Shown here: in pieces, positions 8,666-17,282 of the stretch
Position numbering within the stretch: position 1 is the first letter of the stretch
Layout: each line of letters begins with the position of its first letter
Origin: Acaryochloris sp. IP29b_bin.137
GTDB lineage: Bacteria; Cyanobacteriota; Cyanobacteriia; Thermosynechococcales; Thermosynechococcaceae
Direction: 5' to 3'
NCBI RefSeq assembly: GCF_028285745.1
Contig: NZ_JANQOP010000246.1
Span: 1-47,052 of the forward strand
Length of the DNA stretch: 47,052 bases
Program-made: the position numbers and the translations under genes
Notes under the pieces: model-generated
The model's input: the letters and a program-made list of their open reading frames with translations, nothing else
Databases searched by the model: none
Told to the model about the DNA's origin: nothing

Positions 8666-9229
8666 TTACTGAACGGCGACTTCGTACACCGCTTTGACCG
8701 AGGCCATGGGTTGTAGGGACTCACGATAATCCCACTGAACATGGGTGTAAGCCTCAGCAGGAGCAGGCTCTATTTCAACTGTCCCATCAGGCTGGGTGAC
8801 TTCAATCATGGGTTTTTCAGAATAGGTCTGACCCCCATCAATGCTATAGGAGAGCTTGGCACCATTGGCTCGTGCAGATTCCAAAACAAAAGTCGTTTGC
8901 TTGGGAATGGGCTGGTTAATCCTCAACTCTGCAGCAGGTTTATCTCCTGCATTTTCACTCACTAGGGTATAGCGAAGCACATCACCAGGACGGACGGTCA
9001 CATCCCCTTCCAAAGTCTGCCAAGTCCGTTCTTGCCCCCCTTCAGTATTAGGGGTGATGACCTGCTTCTCTGCGGAAAGAACTAACTTCACCTGGGGCTG
9101 AAAGACTCTCTGGACCAGCGCTTCTCCTGCTTTTTGCAAATTAGCAAAGACCGGAGTGCCACTGACAAAGGGAAGGCCCACAGCAACAGCTAATACACCC
9201 AGACCAACAGATAAAAAACGTTTCATCAT
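8666..9229 (-). CDS. Secreted DUF11-like repeat protein
   Basis: About 187 residues with a Sec signal peptide: MKRFLSVGLGVLAV followed by a hydrophobic core, ending near GTPVFA|NLQ. The mature part reads as one Ig-like DUF11 unit: VTVRPGDVLRYTLVSENAGD, then LRINQPIPKQTTFV, then a Tyr/Gly-rich SYSIDGGQTYSE strand pair. Such domains are found on bacterial surface and secreted proteins and usually act as structural modules. The start is one of two adjacent ATG codons at 9229 and 9226. No anchor (LPXTG, lipobox or C-terminal helix) is seen, so the product is probably periplasmic or exported. Confidence 0.75.
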   Translation of the reverse strand: MMKRFLSVGLGVLAVAVGLPFVSGTPVFANLQKAGEALVQRVFQPQVKLVLSAEKQVITPNTEGGQERTWQTLEGDVTVRPGDVLRYTLVSENAGDKPAAELRINQPIPKQTTFVLESARANGAKLSYSIDGGQTYSEKPMIEVTQPDGTVEIEPAPAEAYTHVQWDYRESLQPMASVKAVYEVAVQ

Positions 9230-9477
9230 CAAAAGACCTTGTAACTTTAGCGGTAATCAAGATTAATTCAACAGCAAGCATGGCTTAAGGGCCTCTGTTA
9301 GGAGGGTACCCCCCAATGTCACTAAATTGAGATGTTGCCCGAAGGGTTATATCTAAAGGTTAAATCCGCTAGTTCTATCAGTCGATTTCTCAATCAATAT
9401 CAGTGGCCCACTCGATTTTCCGACGAGGGGATCGCGATGACCGATAATGAGGGCATATCGGCAAGGGAGGTAAATCT

Positions 9478-10128
9478 GTGGGTATTGAAAATCCAAATGC
9501 AATCGAGCACCAGAATGTACCGCAAGCCCATCAAGGACTGCATGACTTTCTCTACAGCTCTGATGATGAACATACGGCAGACCTAGCATCCCCCCCAACC
9601 CCAGATCAAGCCACTGAATCTCCTATTCCTGTTGCGACTTGGTTTGAAACATCTGGAGACGCCAAGATTGCGGGCGTTTATGCGGTCTTTGATCAGGCAG
9701 GCAATCCCCAGTATGTAAACTATTCCCGCAATGTTTCTCTATCTTTGAAGAGCCATATTTCCCAACATGGTGAGGACATCTGCGCCCAAGTCAAAGTTCA
9801 GCCTTTTAAATTTCCCAAGCGGGCTGAAATGGAGCAGTTAAGGGACGAATGGATCGCAGCTTTCCCTAGTCTTCCCCCTGGGAATACCGGGGATGGTAAA
9901 TGGGCTGGCACTGTCAAGGATGCAGCGATTCAAGCTATGTCTGCTCAAGAGCGGCAAGCCTATGAAGAGAAAAAGGTGAAGTTGCAGAAGGCAATGGCTT
10001 TAGGCGTAGTCGGCAGTACCCAGCCCCAGAGCGAAGCAGAACGGCGTCAGAATTTGGAGTCGGCGATCAAAGATGATAACTGGAGCGAAGTGATTCGCGA
10101 ACAGACCAAAGAAACCCATGCTGAATAG
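9478..10128 (+). CDS. GIY-YIG nuclease-like family protein
   Basis: A 216-residue protein whose central part (about residues 60-130) resembles the GIY-YIG fold: GVYAVFDQAGNPQYVNYSRN, followed by a helix and a hydrophobic strand. The canonical second tyrosine block is replaced by VNYSRN, so catalytic activity is doubtful. Cyanobacteria and plastid-bearing plants share a family of this form that is annotated as GIY-YIG but not characterised. The GTG at 9478 is supported by a GGGAGG ribosome site seven bases upstream. The C-terminus is charged and probably helical. Confidence 0.65.
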   Translation: MGIENPNAIEHQNVPQAHQGLHDFLYSSDDEHTADLASPPTPDQATESPIPVATWFETSGDAKIAGVYAVFDQAGNPQYVNYSRNVSLSLKSHISQHGEDICAQVKVQPFKFPKRAEMEQLRDEWIAAFPSLPPGNTGDGKWAGTVKDAAIQAMSAQERQAYEEKKVKLQKAMALGVVGSTQPQSEAERRQNLESAIKDDNWSEVIREQTKETHAE

Positions 10129-10625
10129 GGTTGAATTAAAGTCTTCTCTTGATGTCAGCTAGGTTGCTATCTGGCTGAGCAGTTCTTCCCATCTCGTCCA
10201 AACCATATCTTGGCTATGCGGCTAAGGCTAAAGATATAGGTAAGGTTATTCGAAGTGAAGATGAGGTTGTGGTCGCATGTGATGCGATTGAAAAGCTGCT
10301 GCTGTAACTTTCACTTTGTGGTCAGCACTAGCCAGCCAAACTATTGTGATTGAGCTTCTGATACGTTAAATCACGATTCACTGCATAGTCGGAGATGCAA
10401 TTGGAAGTGCTGCAGTCATGACTGCAGCAACAACTAGATGATAGGGAGCTAATGTATCTCCCCTCTCTATCGGAGTTATCCACCTTCTGCTTGATAATAT
10501 CCTTATCTTGGAGTTATCCGGTAGTTAGCGTATAATGCCCCTCCAACCAGAGTTATCAGCTGCCATCCAGATAATTATTAGGTAGCTCACCAGCTATATT
10601 TAATTTTACTAAATACTTCCACGAT
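10129..10625. other. Intergenic region with three direct repeats and a short gene remnant
   Basis: No full gene is seen. A frame at 10179-10307 (plus strand, ending YAAKAKDIGKVIRS... to TAA) reads like the last 42 residues of a lost protein, which I cannot identify. Further right, GAGTTATC occurs three times at 10473, 10511 and 10550 with near-equal spacing of 38 and 39 bases. GATAATATCCTTATC, between the first two copies, is an interrupted palindrome. This is the likely promoter region of the large defence-like gene. Confidence 0.45.
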
Positions 10626-10901
10626 ATGAGTGATTTTAACTTCCGACAGATAGCACCTCGCTGTGGAGGTCTTCGAGAGTCTTTTGAGGAATAATGTTGC
10701 CAACTAGCTCATCGAAAGTATTCAGGTAATCAGAACTACGTAAGATTAAAAGGTGCCGGTGGTGATGGTGGAGTCGAATGTTTTGTAGACCTCCCCGAGG
10801 GCGCTCGTATTGGTTGGCAGGCAAAGTATGTATTCGATATTGATTCTCTGCTCAGGCAAGGAGGGAAATCCTTAGAAACAGCTTTAGAGATTCACGTAAA
10901 C
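10626..10901 (+). pseudogene. Severed N-terminal Mrr-like nuclease domain of the STAND NTPase
   Basis: Translation from ATG 10626 is in the same frame as the downstream 1333-residue frame. It gives MSDFNFRQIAPRCGGL...ESFEE, then TAA at 10692-10694, then CCQLAHRKY and RLKGAGGDGGVECF. After the stop, the Mrr-like catalytic elements are readable: an Asp in GGDGGVEC (residue 47 of the full frame) and a Q-x-K in GWQAKY (residues 65-67). As I recall the family, its members carry FEEL or similar where this copy has FEE plus stop, so one base change (TTA to TAA) would explain the break. No in-frame ATG, GTG or TTG occurs between the stop and TTG 10902, so re-initiation would lose the nuclease. Confidence 0.8.
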
Positions 10902-13900
10902 TTGACACATTACATATTGTGTTTTCCATTTGATTTGACGGGACCTACAGGTCGAAGGCAGTCTAGAACAGGAAAACCGATAAAAAGTCAACAAGAAAAA
11001 TTTAGAGAGTGGGTAGAAAAGCATAAGGAAAAAGCTCTACAACAAGGTAGACAACTTGAAATTGAGGCTTGGCCAGAGTCAAGACTAAGAGACCTGATCT
11101 TGACTTTGGATATATCAGGTGGTCTGCGTGAGTACTTTTTTAATGAAATAATTCTTAGTGAACAATGGTTTCAGGAGCACTTAAATAAAGCCAAGCACTT
11201 AGCGGGAAGTAGATATACTCCGGAACTAAATGTTCAAACAGATTTATGGAAATGCTTTTCTGCGTTAGGACGTACAAACGAATGGGGCGAGGAGTTTGAA
11301 AAGAAAATTAGATTATGCAAAGAAAACAGTAATCATCTCTTGTCTCAGATCAATAGAGATAACTCTACTCCAGAAGAACTGCAGTATCTTGAAAACTGTC
11401 CTAAAAGCATAACTAACGTATTACTTAAATTATCAATTCCCCAAGAGACTATTGGCAATTTAAGCTCTAAAAACTATAGGAGTTTATATAATGAAATCTG
11501 TTCAGATCTTGATGAATTAATAGACAGCTTAACTATCATAGAGGAACAAGTTCATCAACACCTCAAAAATCAATACGGAACGAATATAGATTCAGCAGAA
11601 TTCAAACAATGGATGGCAGAAAATGAGCTCTCGCTTCCAACAATCAATCTTGATTATGTTCGTAGTGTTCTTCAAGCTTACCAAGAGCTATGTAATTGGC
11701 TAAAGTCATGGGCAGGCTTGTTAGCATTCTCAGACTCGGTACTAATAACAGGAGTAGCTGGTTCGGGTAAAACCCACGGCACTTGTGATGCAGCTGAACA
11801 TCGCTTAAGTCATGGCATGCTAACATGTATAACTTTTGGACATTTGTTTCGTGGTGATCCAGCTCCTTGGACACGCATGTCAGAGGTTTTAGACCTATCC
11901 ATTGGTTTAGGAATGAATGGTTTACTTGATGCATTAGAATCGGCTGCTGAGGCATCAGGCTCATTCCTTATCTTATGCATTGATGCTATCAATGAGACTC
12001 GTCCATTACGTTACTGGAAAGATCATCTACCCAATGTTATTTATGAAGTTCATAAAAGACCTTTTTTACGCCTTTGCATAACTTGTCGTACTGCTTTTAT
12101 ATCATCAGCGCTTCCAGAAAATCATAAGTTGCCGATAGTTGAACATCACGGATTTGAAGGTGCCGAGCATGATGCCTGTAATGCTTTCTTTCAGCATTAC
12201 AGGCTTGAACCGCCAATTGCTCCAATATTACAACCAGAGTTCAAAAATCCACTATACCTAAAATTGCTTTGTACTACTTTAGTAGCTAAAAAATTAAGGC
12301 GAATACCATCGGGTTGGCATGGCCTATCACCAATCTTTAGAGAGTTTCTTTCAATAAAAGAGAAACAGTTTGCTGACGAGTACAGCGACAGCGTTAATTC
12401 TGGGGCAAACATCATACGTAATGCTCTTTATTCAATCGTTAGGGAAATTTCGACATCTGGCAGTTCAGGTCTAAGCTGGACACAAGCACAAACTGCTATT
12501 GATAGTAAAATTCAAAAAGCAAATTTGCCAATCCTTGAATGGCTAGTTCGGTCAGATTTACTGATCGAAGATGCACCTAAACAATCTGACGACCTTTTTG
12601 GTTCAGATAGCTTTGTTCGACCTTCATTTGAGAGATTAGGGGATTTCTTGATTGCTAGAGAAATTATAAGTCAGATTACAGAAGCCAAAATTCATGAACT
12701 CTTCCAGCCCAGCAGTCAATATTATTACCTTGTTCAAGATTCGTCAGCAGTTGCTCAAAACAAGGGAATCCTAAGTGCTCTTTCAATCATTCTTCCTGAA
12801 AAATTCGATGAGATTGAGCTACCTGATCTTATAAAAACAGAACATATTCGTTCTGAAGTTATTCAATGTACAATCTCATCATTCTCCTGGAGAGAACCCA
12901 ATACTTTTTCAGGTAAATCTAAAGAATTGTTGTGCGAATTTTTAAGAGGAAAAGGAGAGTTGTTTCGATTTGGGATGGACATTGCTCTATCCATATCATG
13001 TCGATCTTCTCTCATTGATGCAATATGGTTGCATAATTTCTTGATTTTATATCCATTAGCTAAAAGAGATGCTGCATGGTGTGGATATTTACATAAACAA
13101 TACGCTTCAAAAACCTATTTAAACCAATTGATAAATGCAGCTTTCAAGATTCCTCTAAGGCAAGTCAACTTGGAAGTCTCAAAACGTTGGGCAATAATTT
13201 TACTATGGTTTACAGCAACTTCCGATCGAAGAGTAAAGGATCGAGCAACTAGAGCATTATCAGCATTGCTGGCTTCAAGGTCAGAAATTATTCCTGACAT
13301 CTTATCTCTCTATCTTGGAATAAATGATGATGCTGTAGTAGAACGTGCTTTGTTGAGTTGTTATGGAGCTTTGATTTTATCTCGTGATCTTCAGTCCATA
13401 AAGCTTTCTGTCATCAAAGTCTATGAGACTCTGCAAAATTCTACAGAATGCTTTGACAATGCTATATTACGTGATCATATTAGGTGTTTAATAGAGCTTG
13501 CCCAGATTCTCGATGCTTTCCCTAAAAGTTATGATGCCAGTCTTGTGATATCTCCAGTTAGTACTGATTGGCCTCTTCGATTTCCCTCTGATGACCAAAT
13601 CAATACATGGCAAGACAGTCAGGTTTTACCAAAATTAGCTTATAGCTGTTTGGAAGATGATTTTTTCATATACACCATGTCATGTCTTCGAGAGTGGGAG
13701 CATGGTCTTGATCGTAACAAAATGGCTATGTGGATTCTTCAAGAGGTAGTCATTAACCTCGGTTATTCGGATTCCACCTGCTATCTATTTGATGATTATA
13801 TGCTGGGTAAATTTGGAGGTGGACGCAGCAGACCAGCGTGGGCTGAAAGAATTGGGAAAAAATATCAGTTGATTGCCATGTACCGGCTAGCATCGAAGCT

Positions 13901-14903
13901 ATGTGACCATTTAGAGCGTAGGCGCGATGACTGGGCACCTGAATATCAAAAAATTCCACTGATTTTGCTTGACCAGCGTAATTTTGATCCAACCCTACCA
14001 GCATCTGTCGTAAATGAAAACCCAGATACTGGAACTTGGTGGATCAAGCCGCAGGTTAATCCACGAAACTTTGATTATTTATCAGACGCAGAGTGGGTCA
14101 ATCAAGAACATGATCTACCAAAAATGGAAGACTTACTTGAATTAATTGATCAAGATAGTCAAAAATGGCGGTTGTTAAGTGCATATCCAGCTTGGGGACA
14201 CCGTGATACGGATAGCGAGAACCAACCATATCGTCAAATTTGGATCCATTTACGAAGCTATATAATTCCTGAAGAACACTTTGAAGAGTTATCTAGCTAT
14301 CTACACAAGCGAAATTTTTTTGGACAGTGGATGCCTGAGGGGTCGTCTCGGTCATACGGTTTTGCTGGGGAGTATCCTTGGGCAACATCCTTTAATACAG
14401 AACCTGACTCATACTTTGCCGGAGGGGATATTGGGCCATTATCCCTGTCTGATTACTATGTTTCTTCTAGTAATCAACTTGTTGTTGAATGGGCAAATGA
14501 TGCGTCCCTTTCTCATCCTTTTGAAATAGAAGTACCATCTCGAACCTTTTTTGAATCAAATGACCTATGGTGGAATGGTCAGGATGGATACCGTTTAATA
14601 AACGCTAAAAACGTCTTCCGAGATCCATCAACAACTCAATCTGGACCTCGTTCTTTAATTGCTGACAACGCATATCTGTTAAAGAAACTAAGTAGTTTAG
14701 GTATGAGACTGGTATGGACGATGCTTGGCGAAAAATGGATTTTGGGCGGAAAGAATTCGTTTGAACCAAGGCCTAGAAAAACATTTAGTCAAATTGCTAA
14801 ATTAGATCAAAATGGCTCCATCGTATTTGGTGAGCGTGTATTTTTTGAAGACTACAAGCAGAATGCTTGCCTATCCATAGAGGATGAAGAGACGACAGAG
14901 TAA
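10902..14903 (+). CDS. Large STAND/NACHT-type NTPase, Avs-like antiphage protein (body of an interrupted gene)
   Basis: The open frame gives 1333 residues from TTG 10902, but homology reading shows it is the body of a 1425-codon gene starting at 10626. The P-loop is GVAGSGKTH (about residue 284 here) and Walker B is LILCIDAINE (about residue 358). They are followed by an Arg-finger/sensor-like LCITCRTAF and a NACHT-type FKNPLYLKLLC. Just before the NTPase comes GSRYTPELNV, a motif I associate with this nuclease-STAND family. The C-terminal 800 or so residues look helical with HEAT/TPR-like stretches (for example RVKDRATRALSALLA) and would be the ligand sensor. Known Avs proteins bind phage proteins and trigger an effector nuclease. 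The gene stands alone, looks AT-rich next to its neighbours, and I saw no HIP1 site in it. Confidence 0.75.
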   Translation: MTHYILCFPFDLTGPTGRRQSRTGKPIKSQQEKFREWVEKHKEKALQQGRQLEIEAWPESRLRDLILTLDISGGLREYFFNEIILSEQWFQEHLNKAKHLAGSRYTPELNVQTDLWKCFSALGRTNEWGEEFEKKIRLCKENSNHLLSQINRDNSTPEELQYLENCPKSITNVLLKLSIPQETIGNLSSKNYRSLYNEICSDLDELIDSLTIIEEQVHQHLKNQYGTNIDSAEFKQWMAENELSLPTINLDYVRSVLQAYQELCNWLKSWAGLLAFSDSVLITGVAGSGKTHGTCDAAEHRLSHGMLTCITFGHLFRGDPAPWTRMSEVLDLSIGLGMNGLLDALESAAEASGSFLILCIDAINETRPLRYWKDHLPNVIYEVHKRPFLRLCITCRTAFISSALPENHKLPIVEHHGFEGAEHDACNAFFQHYRLEPPIAPILQPEFKNPLYLKLLCTTLVAKKLRRIPSGWHGLSPIFREFLSIKEKQFADEYSDSVNSGANIIRNALYSIVREISTSGSSGLSWTQAQTAIDSKIQKANLPILEWLVRSDLLIEDAPKQSDDLFGSDSFVRPSFERLGDFLIAREIISQITEAKIHELFQPSSQYYYLVQDSSAVAQNKGILSALSIILPEKFDEIELPDLIKTEHIRSEVIQCTISSFSWREPNTFSGKSKELLCEFLRGKGELFRFGMDIALSISCRSSLIDAIWLHNFLILYPLAKRDAAWCGYLHKQYASKTYLNQLINAAFKIPLRQVNLEVSKRWAIILLWFTATSDRRVKDRATRALSALLASRSEIIPDILSLYLGINDDAVVERALLSCYGALILSRDLQSIKLSVIKVYETLQNSTECFDNAILRDHIRCLIELAQILDAFPKSYDASLVISPVSTDWPLRFPSDDQINTWQDSQVLPKLAYSCLEDDFFIYTMSCLREWEHGLDRNKMAMWILQEVVINLGYSDSTCYLFDDYMLGKFGGGRSRPAWAERIGKKYQLIAMYRLASKLCDHLERRRDDWAPEYQKIPLILLDQRNFDPTLPASVVNENPDTGTWWIKPQVNPRNFDYLSDAEWVNQEHDLPKMEDLLELIDQDSQKWRLLSAYPAWGHRDTDSENQPYRQIWIHLRSYIIPEEHFEELSSYLHKRNFFGQWMPEGSSRSYGFAGEYPWATSFNTEPDSYFAGGDIGPLSLSDYYVSSSNQLVVEWANDASLSHPFEIEVPSRTFFESNDLWWNGQDGYRLINAKNVFRDPSTTQSGPRSLIADNAYLLKKLSSLGMRLVWTMLGEKWILGGKNSFEPRPRKTFSQIAKLDQNGSIVFGERVFFEDYKQNACLSIEDEETTE

Positions 14904-15093
14904 TAAATCCGTCGCAGGATGAGCCAACCTAGGCACGCACTGGGCTTATCATTCATTCTCTACGTTGTTTGAGTCTATTTGTCGCCAGTGATGCTAACTG
15001 TGGGCGTATTCGCATTACCAATACCTTCCTGTGAGGGCAGCGTCCGAGATAGTTTTGACCTTGAGTTTGTTGTGGCCAAAATCAGCTTTTTGA
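14904..15093. other. Intergenic, nothing recognised
   Basis: Between the NTPase stop and the MAPEG remnant I see no convincing frame, hairpin or RNA gene. The stretch is consistent with decayed sequence at the right edge of the accessory island. Confidence 0.4.
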
Positions 15094-15360
15094 CTACCGT
15101 GTAACTAAACCGAAAACAAAGCTACCAATGACAAGGAAGAAACTTACTCCCTATGCAAAGCTGCGGAAGGGAGTTATCCCAGTAGTATAGAACAAGAAAT
15201 GCAGAAATCGTGTGATGAAAAATGCGATAGCAGCGTAGTGTGTCCACACATTTGAGATACCTATCACCGATGCAGCCAGGACGAGTGGAGCAAACAAAGT
15301 TATCTCTTCTACATGTTTCTGAGCTGTACGAGTCAAGCGGCCATATATGCGAATTGCACC
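15094..15360 (-). pseudogene. MAPEG-family membrane protein, broken
   Basis: In one minus-strand frame the sequence reads GRLTRTAQKHVEEITLFAPL, a middle helix, then FFITRFLHFLFYTTGITPFR, then SFA, TAG (15153-15151) and GVSFFLVIGSFVFG. This matches the C-terminal two-thirds of MAPEG proteins (membrane-associated eicosanoid/glutathione metabolism): an Asn/Gln-His-x-Glu-Glu helix, an R-x-x-H-x-x-x-Y helix, then a final helix. The N-terminal helix is missing upstream of a TAA at 15363-15361, and the last helix is cut off by the TAG. It is very probably non-functional. Confidence 0.7.
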
Positions 15361-15523
15361 TTATAAAGAAGATTCACTCTGGTTTCCCAAGAATTCTAGC
15401 CCGTCGTTAGCTTGAACTGTTTGATGTAAGCGATATGGCAATTTAGCCCCAGAGTATTAATTTACCGAATTCCAGGTCAAACCTGTTGCCATTGATTAAA
15501 TGTGTTTAAGTCCCGCACTTTTC

Positions 15524-16141
15524 TTATCTAGGTTGAAGAGTCGTCTTCACAGTGTCGTACTCAGACCGGAATAATCCTTGCTCATGCATGACCTGCTCTA
15601 GTCGATCCGCTCCGCCAATATACTGCCCTCCCAGCCAAATTTGGGGAACAGTGATAGGGGTTTTGGGACCAACGAGAGGCTTGACTCGGGCCAACATTTC
15701 GTAGAGTGCGCGAGGACTGCGAACCACATCATGGTAGGTGTACTGAATACCAGCTTGGTCTAAATAAGCCTTAGCGCGTTTGCAGTGGGGACAGCTTTCT
15801 TTCCCAAATAAATGACTTCTTTGGATGGGGGCCTTGGATGCGTAGGCGGCAGTAACGGCTTCCGTCAGTAGTCCTCGGTTAAGGGCATGGCCTTGGCTAA
15901 TCACTTTGCCATTCACCATCACAATTGGAGCATGCCATCCTCCCTTGAGTAAGGGTTTCCACCACTCTGTCAACCATTCACGGATGTCTAGCTTGACGGG
16001 AATGCCTGCTAGCTCATGCTCCAAGGTGTCTAGAATGACATCTTTGGTCAGGGTACATTCACCACAGGGAATTTTGACCTTAAAAGGACCCCATGCTCCT
16101 GCCCAACGGTATAAGGTGATGTTTACTTCGTGGCCTGACAT
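15524..16141 (-). CDS. Two-domain thioredoxin-fold protein with C-terminal glutaredoxin
   Basis: A 205-residue protein with two redox-active-looking modules. Residues 110-200 form a clear glutaredoxin domain: active site SCPHCKRAK (Cys117, Cys120), the cis-Pro region TVPQIWLGGQYIGG and a C-terminal helix. Residues 6-100 look like a second, divergent thioredoxin fold with a CGEC motif (Cys26, Cys29) and a possible cis-Pro strand HAPIVMVNGKVI. It may pass electrons between the two sites or reduce a specific target with glutathione. The start is ATG at 16141. It is followed downstream by the MAPEG remnant; MAPEG proteins are also glutathione-linked, which may be coincidence. Confidence 0.75.
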   Translation of the reverse strand: MSGHEVNITLYRWAGAWGPFKVKIPCGECTLTKDVILDTLEHELAGIPVKLDIREWLTEWWKPLLKGGWHAPIVMVNGKVISQGHALNRGLLTEAVTAAYASKAPIQRSHLFGKESCPHCKRAKAYLDQAGIQYTYHDVVRSPRALYEMLARVKPLVGPKTPITVPQIWLGGQYIGGADRLEQVMHEQGLFRSEYDTVKTTLQPR

Positions 16142-16336
16142 AGTGCGCTCTCGCTATTAACTTCACATCTATGCCTACTATCACCGCCCTAACGAAAAAT
16201 GCACTGAAGCCGAGCTTAATCTTTGATGAGATCCTGCCTTTTTGCAATTCATAAGCGATAGGTGTCCCATCCCTGCAGGACAGCTCACTAGTTTAATCCA
16301 TCCGGGGTTTGGGGACTGCGATCGCACCTCTCCCCC

Positions 16337-16828
16337 CTATGAAGACTCCGCTTGCCAATACCCAGATTTCCCCCCAATCTTTTCAAGCAGGTGGATATCG
16401 AGAATTTGCATGGATTTATCCAACGCCTTTGCCATGTCATAGAGCGTCAGTGCGGCAATAGAGACTGCCGTCAGGGCTTCCATTTCCACCCCTGTTTCCG
16501 CCTTCGTTTTTACTGTGGCCTTAATTGCATATCCCGGTAAGTCCGGTTGGGGCTGAATGGACACCTCAACCTTACTCAGGGGTAGAGGATGGCAGAGAGG
16601 GATCAATTGTGAGGTTTGCTTTGCCGCCATGATTCCGGCTAAACGGGCAGTGCCTAGCACATCCCCTTTAGGGGCGTTTCCGGCTTGGATGGCTGCAAAG
16701 GTTGCGGAGGTCATCTTCACATGACCCACGGCAGTTGCTTCCCTTACAGTAGCGACCTTCTCTGACACATCCACCATTTGGGCTTCGCCGTGGTGATCAA
16801 GGTGAGTCAGCGCTTTTTGATTCGTCAT
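16337..16828 (-). CDS. moaC: Cyclic pyranopterin monophosphate synthase MoaC
   Basis: MoaC converts the MoaA product (3',8-cyclo-GTP) to cyclic pyranopterin monophosphate, an early step in molybdenum cofactor synthesis. The 163-residue length is normal. Family motifs are all present: MVDVSEK near the N-terminus, [20 protein letters not shown] with the catalytic Lys, and [10 protein letters not shown] containing the active-site His. Further along come [12 protein letters not shown] and the C-terminal catalytic Lys in LEKIGGKSG. The start is ATG at 16828. The gene is alone, about 195 bases from the upstream end of the glutaredoxin-type gene on the same strand. The tRNA-Arg gene lies divergently upstream. 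Confidence 0.96.
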   Translation of the reverse strand: MTNQKALTHLDHHGEAQMVDVSEKVATVREATAVGHVKMTSATFAAIQAGNAPKGDVLGTARLAGIMAAKQTSQLIPLCHPLPLSKVEVSIQPQPDLPGYAIKATVKTKAETGVEMEALTAVSIAALTLYDMAKALDKSMQILDIHLLEKIGGKSGYWQAESS

Positions 16829-16872
16829 GATGGATAAGGGACTCCTGATGGGGCAGCTTTAACAAGTTGTTC

Positions 16873-16900
16873 TTGCCGTACAGTTAGGCTGTGGTAAGAT
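16873..16900 (+). promoter_or_regulatory. Sigma70-type promoter for tRNA-Arg
   Basis: TTGCCG at 16873-16878 and TAAGAT at 16895-16900 are separated by 16 bases. The tRNA begins at 16914, 13 bases after the -10 box, which leaves a short leader. This is a good match to a housekeeping cyanobacterial promoter. Confidence 0.6.
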
Positions 16901-16913
16901 AATAGTCCCTTAG

Positions 16914-16987
16914 GGGCTTGTAGCTCAGTGGACTAGAGCACGTGGCTACGGACCACGGTGTCGGGGGTTCGAATCCCTCCTAGCCCG
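16914..16987 (+). tRNA. tRNA-Arg (anticodon ACG)
   Basis: A 74-base cloverleaf. The acceptor GGGCTTG pairs with CTAGCCC, with one U-U mismatch, and the discriminator is G. The D arm is GCTC...GAGC. The anticodon arm CGTGG-CTACGGA-CCACG gives anticodon ACG, which is read as ICG for CGN arginine codons. The T arm is GGGGG-TTCGAAT-CCCTC. CCA is not encoded. Confidence 0.95.
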
Positions 16988-17021
16988 TTCGATTCCTTAA
17001 AAACACTCGTAATCTTAGATG

Positions 17022-17053
17022 GTGCAAGTGCCAGCTGGGGTTTCCCCTTGCAC
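17022..17053 (+). terminator. Hairpin downstream of tRNA-Arg
   Basis: GTGCAAG (17022-17028) pairs with CTTGCAC (17047-17053), and an inner GGGG/CCCC pairing is possible across TTT. It lies 35 bases after the tRNA and could end its transcript. The following ATTTATTGCTTTTG is only weakly T-rich, so this is a moderate call. Confidence 0.4.
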
Positions 17054-17282
17054 TAAAGATTTATTGCTTTTGGCACAAAATCCTTGATTTCTATTGAAGA
17101 GTCAAAGTATGCCTAGAGCTAGATTATTCATCTTTGGGCATAGCAGAAATATCCTTAATTCTTGGCCTGAATCGCCGTTCGTAAGGGCGGCATACTTCAC
17201 TCCCATTCGCGAACCTTAGTCTAGCTAAGCTAGTCCTTTGGACAAGTATTTTAGTCCCTTTGTTAGAGGTAGACTTTATTCA

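Noticed and set aside
10636..10824. Minus-strand frame of 62 codons
   Set aside because: It is the shadow of the plus-strand nuclease domain, whose family motifs read well in the other direction.
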